Origin: Actinomycetes bacterium
GTDB taxonomy: Bacteria > Actinomycetota > Acidimicrobiia > Acidimicrobiales > RAAP-2
Length of the DNA: 18,997 nt
Direction: 5' to 3'
Assembly: GCA_021841725.1 (NCBI GenBank)
Contig: JAKCEC010000007.1
Coordinates: forward strand, 1 to 18,997
The notes beneath the pieces were generated by a model. It did not search any database and was not told where the DNA came from. It saw only the letters and a list, made by a program, of their open reading frames with translations. Positions 18,047-18,997 of the stretch are shown here, in pieces. Position numbers and translations under genes: made by a program. How positions within the stretch are numbered: position 1 is the first letter of the stretch; every line of letters begins with the position of its first letter.

Positions 18047-18997
18047 ATGCGTGCACTCTTGAGCGTGTGGGATAAGACGGGACTCGTTGACTTCGCGCGG
18101 GGTCTGGCGTCGTTGGACGTCGAACTGGTGGCGTCGGGGGGCACCGCGCGCGCGCTCGCGGACGCCGGGATCGCCCACCTGGACGTGGCCGACGTCACGG
18201 GGTTTCCCGAGATGCTCGACGGTCGCGTCAAGACCCTGCACCCGCGCATCCACGGCGCCATCTTGGCCAATCGCGCCGAGGACTCGCACCTGGCCGCCCT
18301 GCGCGCGCACGACATCGACCCCATCGACTTGGTGGTGTGCAATCTCTACCCCTTTCGCTCGGACCCGTCGATTGAACTGATCGACGTCGGCGGCCCGACC
18401 ATGGTGCGCGCCGCGGCGAAGAACCACCACCACGTCGGCGTGGTGACCAGTCCGCTGCAGTACGACGTGGTGCTCGAGGAACTGCGCGCCGCGGGCCACT
18501 TGAGCGACGCCACGCGCCACGAGCTCGCTCGCGCCGCCTTCGCGCACACCGCCGCCTACGACGCCGACATCGTGGCGTGGATGGACCGCGGTGGCGCCCT
18601 TGGTCCGGACCCCGCTCGGGTGGACGAGGTCGTCCCGCCGACGTTGCACCTGACGCTCGAGCGCGCCAGCATCGTGCGTTACGGGGAGAACCCCCACCAG
18701 ATCGGGGCCCGGTACCGCGTGGCGGGTAGCGCCCCGTGGTGGGACGCCGTGATCCAGCACGCGGGGTCGGCGCTGTCGTACCTCAACCTGTTCGACGCCG
18801 ACGCGGCGTGGCGTTTGGTGCACGAACTGGCCGACGACGCCCCGGGCCTGGCGGCCGTGGCGATCATCAAGCACGCCAACGCGTCGGGTGCGGCGGTGGC
18901 CGCCACCCTGCACGACGCCTTCGCCAAGGCCCTCGACGCCGACCCCCAGAGCGCCTTCGGGGGGATCGTCGCCGTGGGGGGCCCGGTGGACGACCGG
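18047..18997 (+). CDS. purH: Bifunctional IMP cyclohydrolase/AICAR formyltransferase PurH, N-terminal part (3' end outside window)
   Basis: PurH carries out the last two steps to IMP. The frame runs open from ATG 18047 to the window end: 317 codons of about 520-530 usual. The IMP cyclohydrolase domain shows RALLSVWDKTGLVDFARGL (2-20), SGGTARALADAG, TGFPEMLDGRVKTLHPRIHG (57-76), CNLYPF and DVGGPTMVRAAAKNHHHVGV. The AICAR transformylase part starts near 205 with VRYGENPHQIGARY and has ALSYLNLFDADAAW, IIKHANASG with the Lys-His pair, and DADPQSAFGGIVAVGGP at the edge. KHANASG replaces the usual KHANPCG; the Cys is not thought to be catalytic. The ATG directly follows the purN stop with a GGAGGAA site, so purN-purH are one operon. 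Confidence 0.96.
   Translation, partial: MRALLSVWDKTGLVDFARGLASLDVELVASGGTARALADAGIAHLDVADVTGFPEMLDGRVKTLHPRIHGAILANRAEDSHLAALRAHDIDPIDLVVCNLYPFRSDPSIELIDVGGPTMVRAAAKNHHHVGVVTSPLQYDVVLEELRAAGHLSDATRHELARAAFAHTAAYDADIVAWMDRGGALGPDPARVDEVVPPTLHLTLERASIVRYGENPHQIGARYRVAGSAPWWDAVIQHAGSALSYLNLFDADAAWRLVHELADDAPGLAAVAIIKHANASGAAVAATLHDAFAKALDADPQSAFGGIVAVGGPVDDR

Noticed and set aside
18047..18997. PurH appearing broken because no stop codon is found
   Set aside because: The frame is simply cut by the window edge; 317 codons are open with all expected motifs.

Overview
The window is a G+C-rich, densely coded bacterial chromosome segment, most likely from an actinobacterium (Actinomycetota). Supporting this are a GuaB3-type IMP dehydrogenase-like protein, a decaprenylphosphoryl-arabinose (DPA) gene set close to the mycobacterial DprE1/DprE2/UbiA proteins, a PurN that resembles the mycobacterial enzyme, GTG and TTG starts, and several starts that look leaderless. 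The absence of other mycobacterial context, plus a standalone B12-binding mutase domain beside sucCD, makes a deep lineage such as Acidimicrobiia plausible; that finer placement is inference.

Layout. (1) At 2-1017 are the 3' end of tsaD (tRNA t6A synthesis) and pdxH (pyridoxal phosphate synthesis), joined by a GTGA overlap. (2) At 1030-3085 is a groES-groEL operon behind two tandem CIRCE-like HrcA operators, closed by a strong intrinsic terminator. (3) At 3202-5322 (minus) is an MmpL-family membrane transporter. (4) Divergent from it, at 5534-10511, are guaB3, guaA and a PcrA/UvrD helicase, all overlapping end to start: guanine nucleotide synthesis coupled to a DNA repair helicase. (5) At 10580-11830 is a membrane-anchored phosphodiester glycosidase domain protein. 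(6) Convergent with it, at 11864-14867 (minus), is the overlapping set ubiA-dprE1-dprE2, which would make the arabinose donor DPA. (7) Divergent again, at 14937-17425, are a standalone cobalamin-binding mutase subunit and sucC-sucD (succinyl-CoA synthetase). (8) At 17429-18997 are purN and the first part of purH, late steps of purine synthesis.

Two themes recur. Purine metabolism appears twice: purN-purH produce IMP and guaB3-guaA plausibly carry IMP to GMP. Envelope biology appears in the MmpL transporter, the glycosidase and the DPA cassette. The B12 domain followed by sucCD fits entry of methylmalonyl-CoA-derived succinyl-CoA into the TCA cycle, although the large mutase subunit is not in the window.

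Almost every gene belongs to a recognised family and I see no wholly new system, mobile element, CRISPR array, tRNA or rRNA. The points most worth a second look are the compact DPA operon (with Ala where the benzothiazinone-target Cys lies in M. tuberculosis DprE1), the tandem CIRCE operators, the GuaB3-GuaA coupling, and several promoters whose -10 box lies only 8-9 nt before the start codon. No gene-free stretch exceeds 300 bases; the longest, 5323-5533, is a divergent promoter region.
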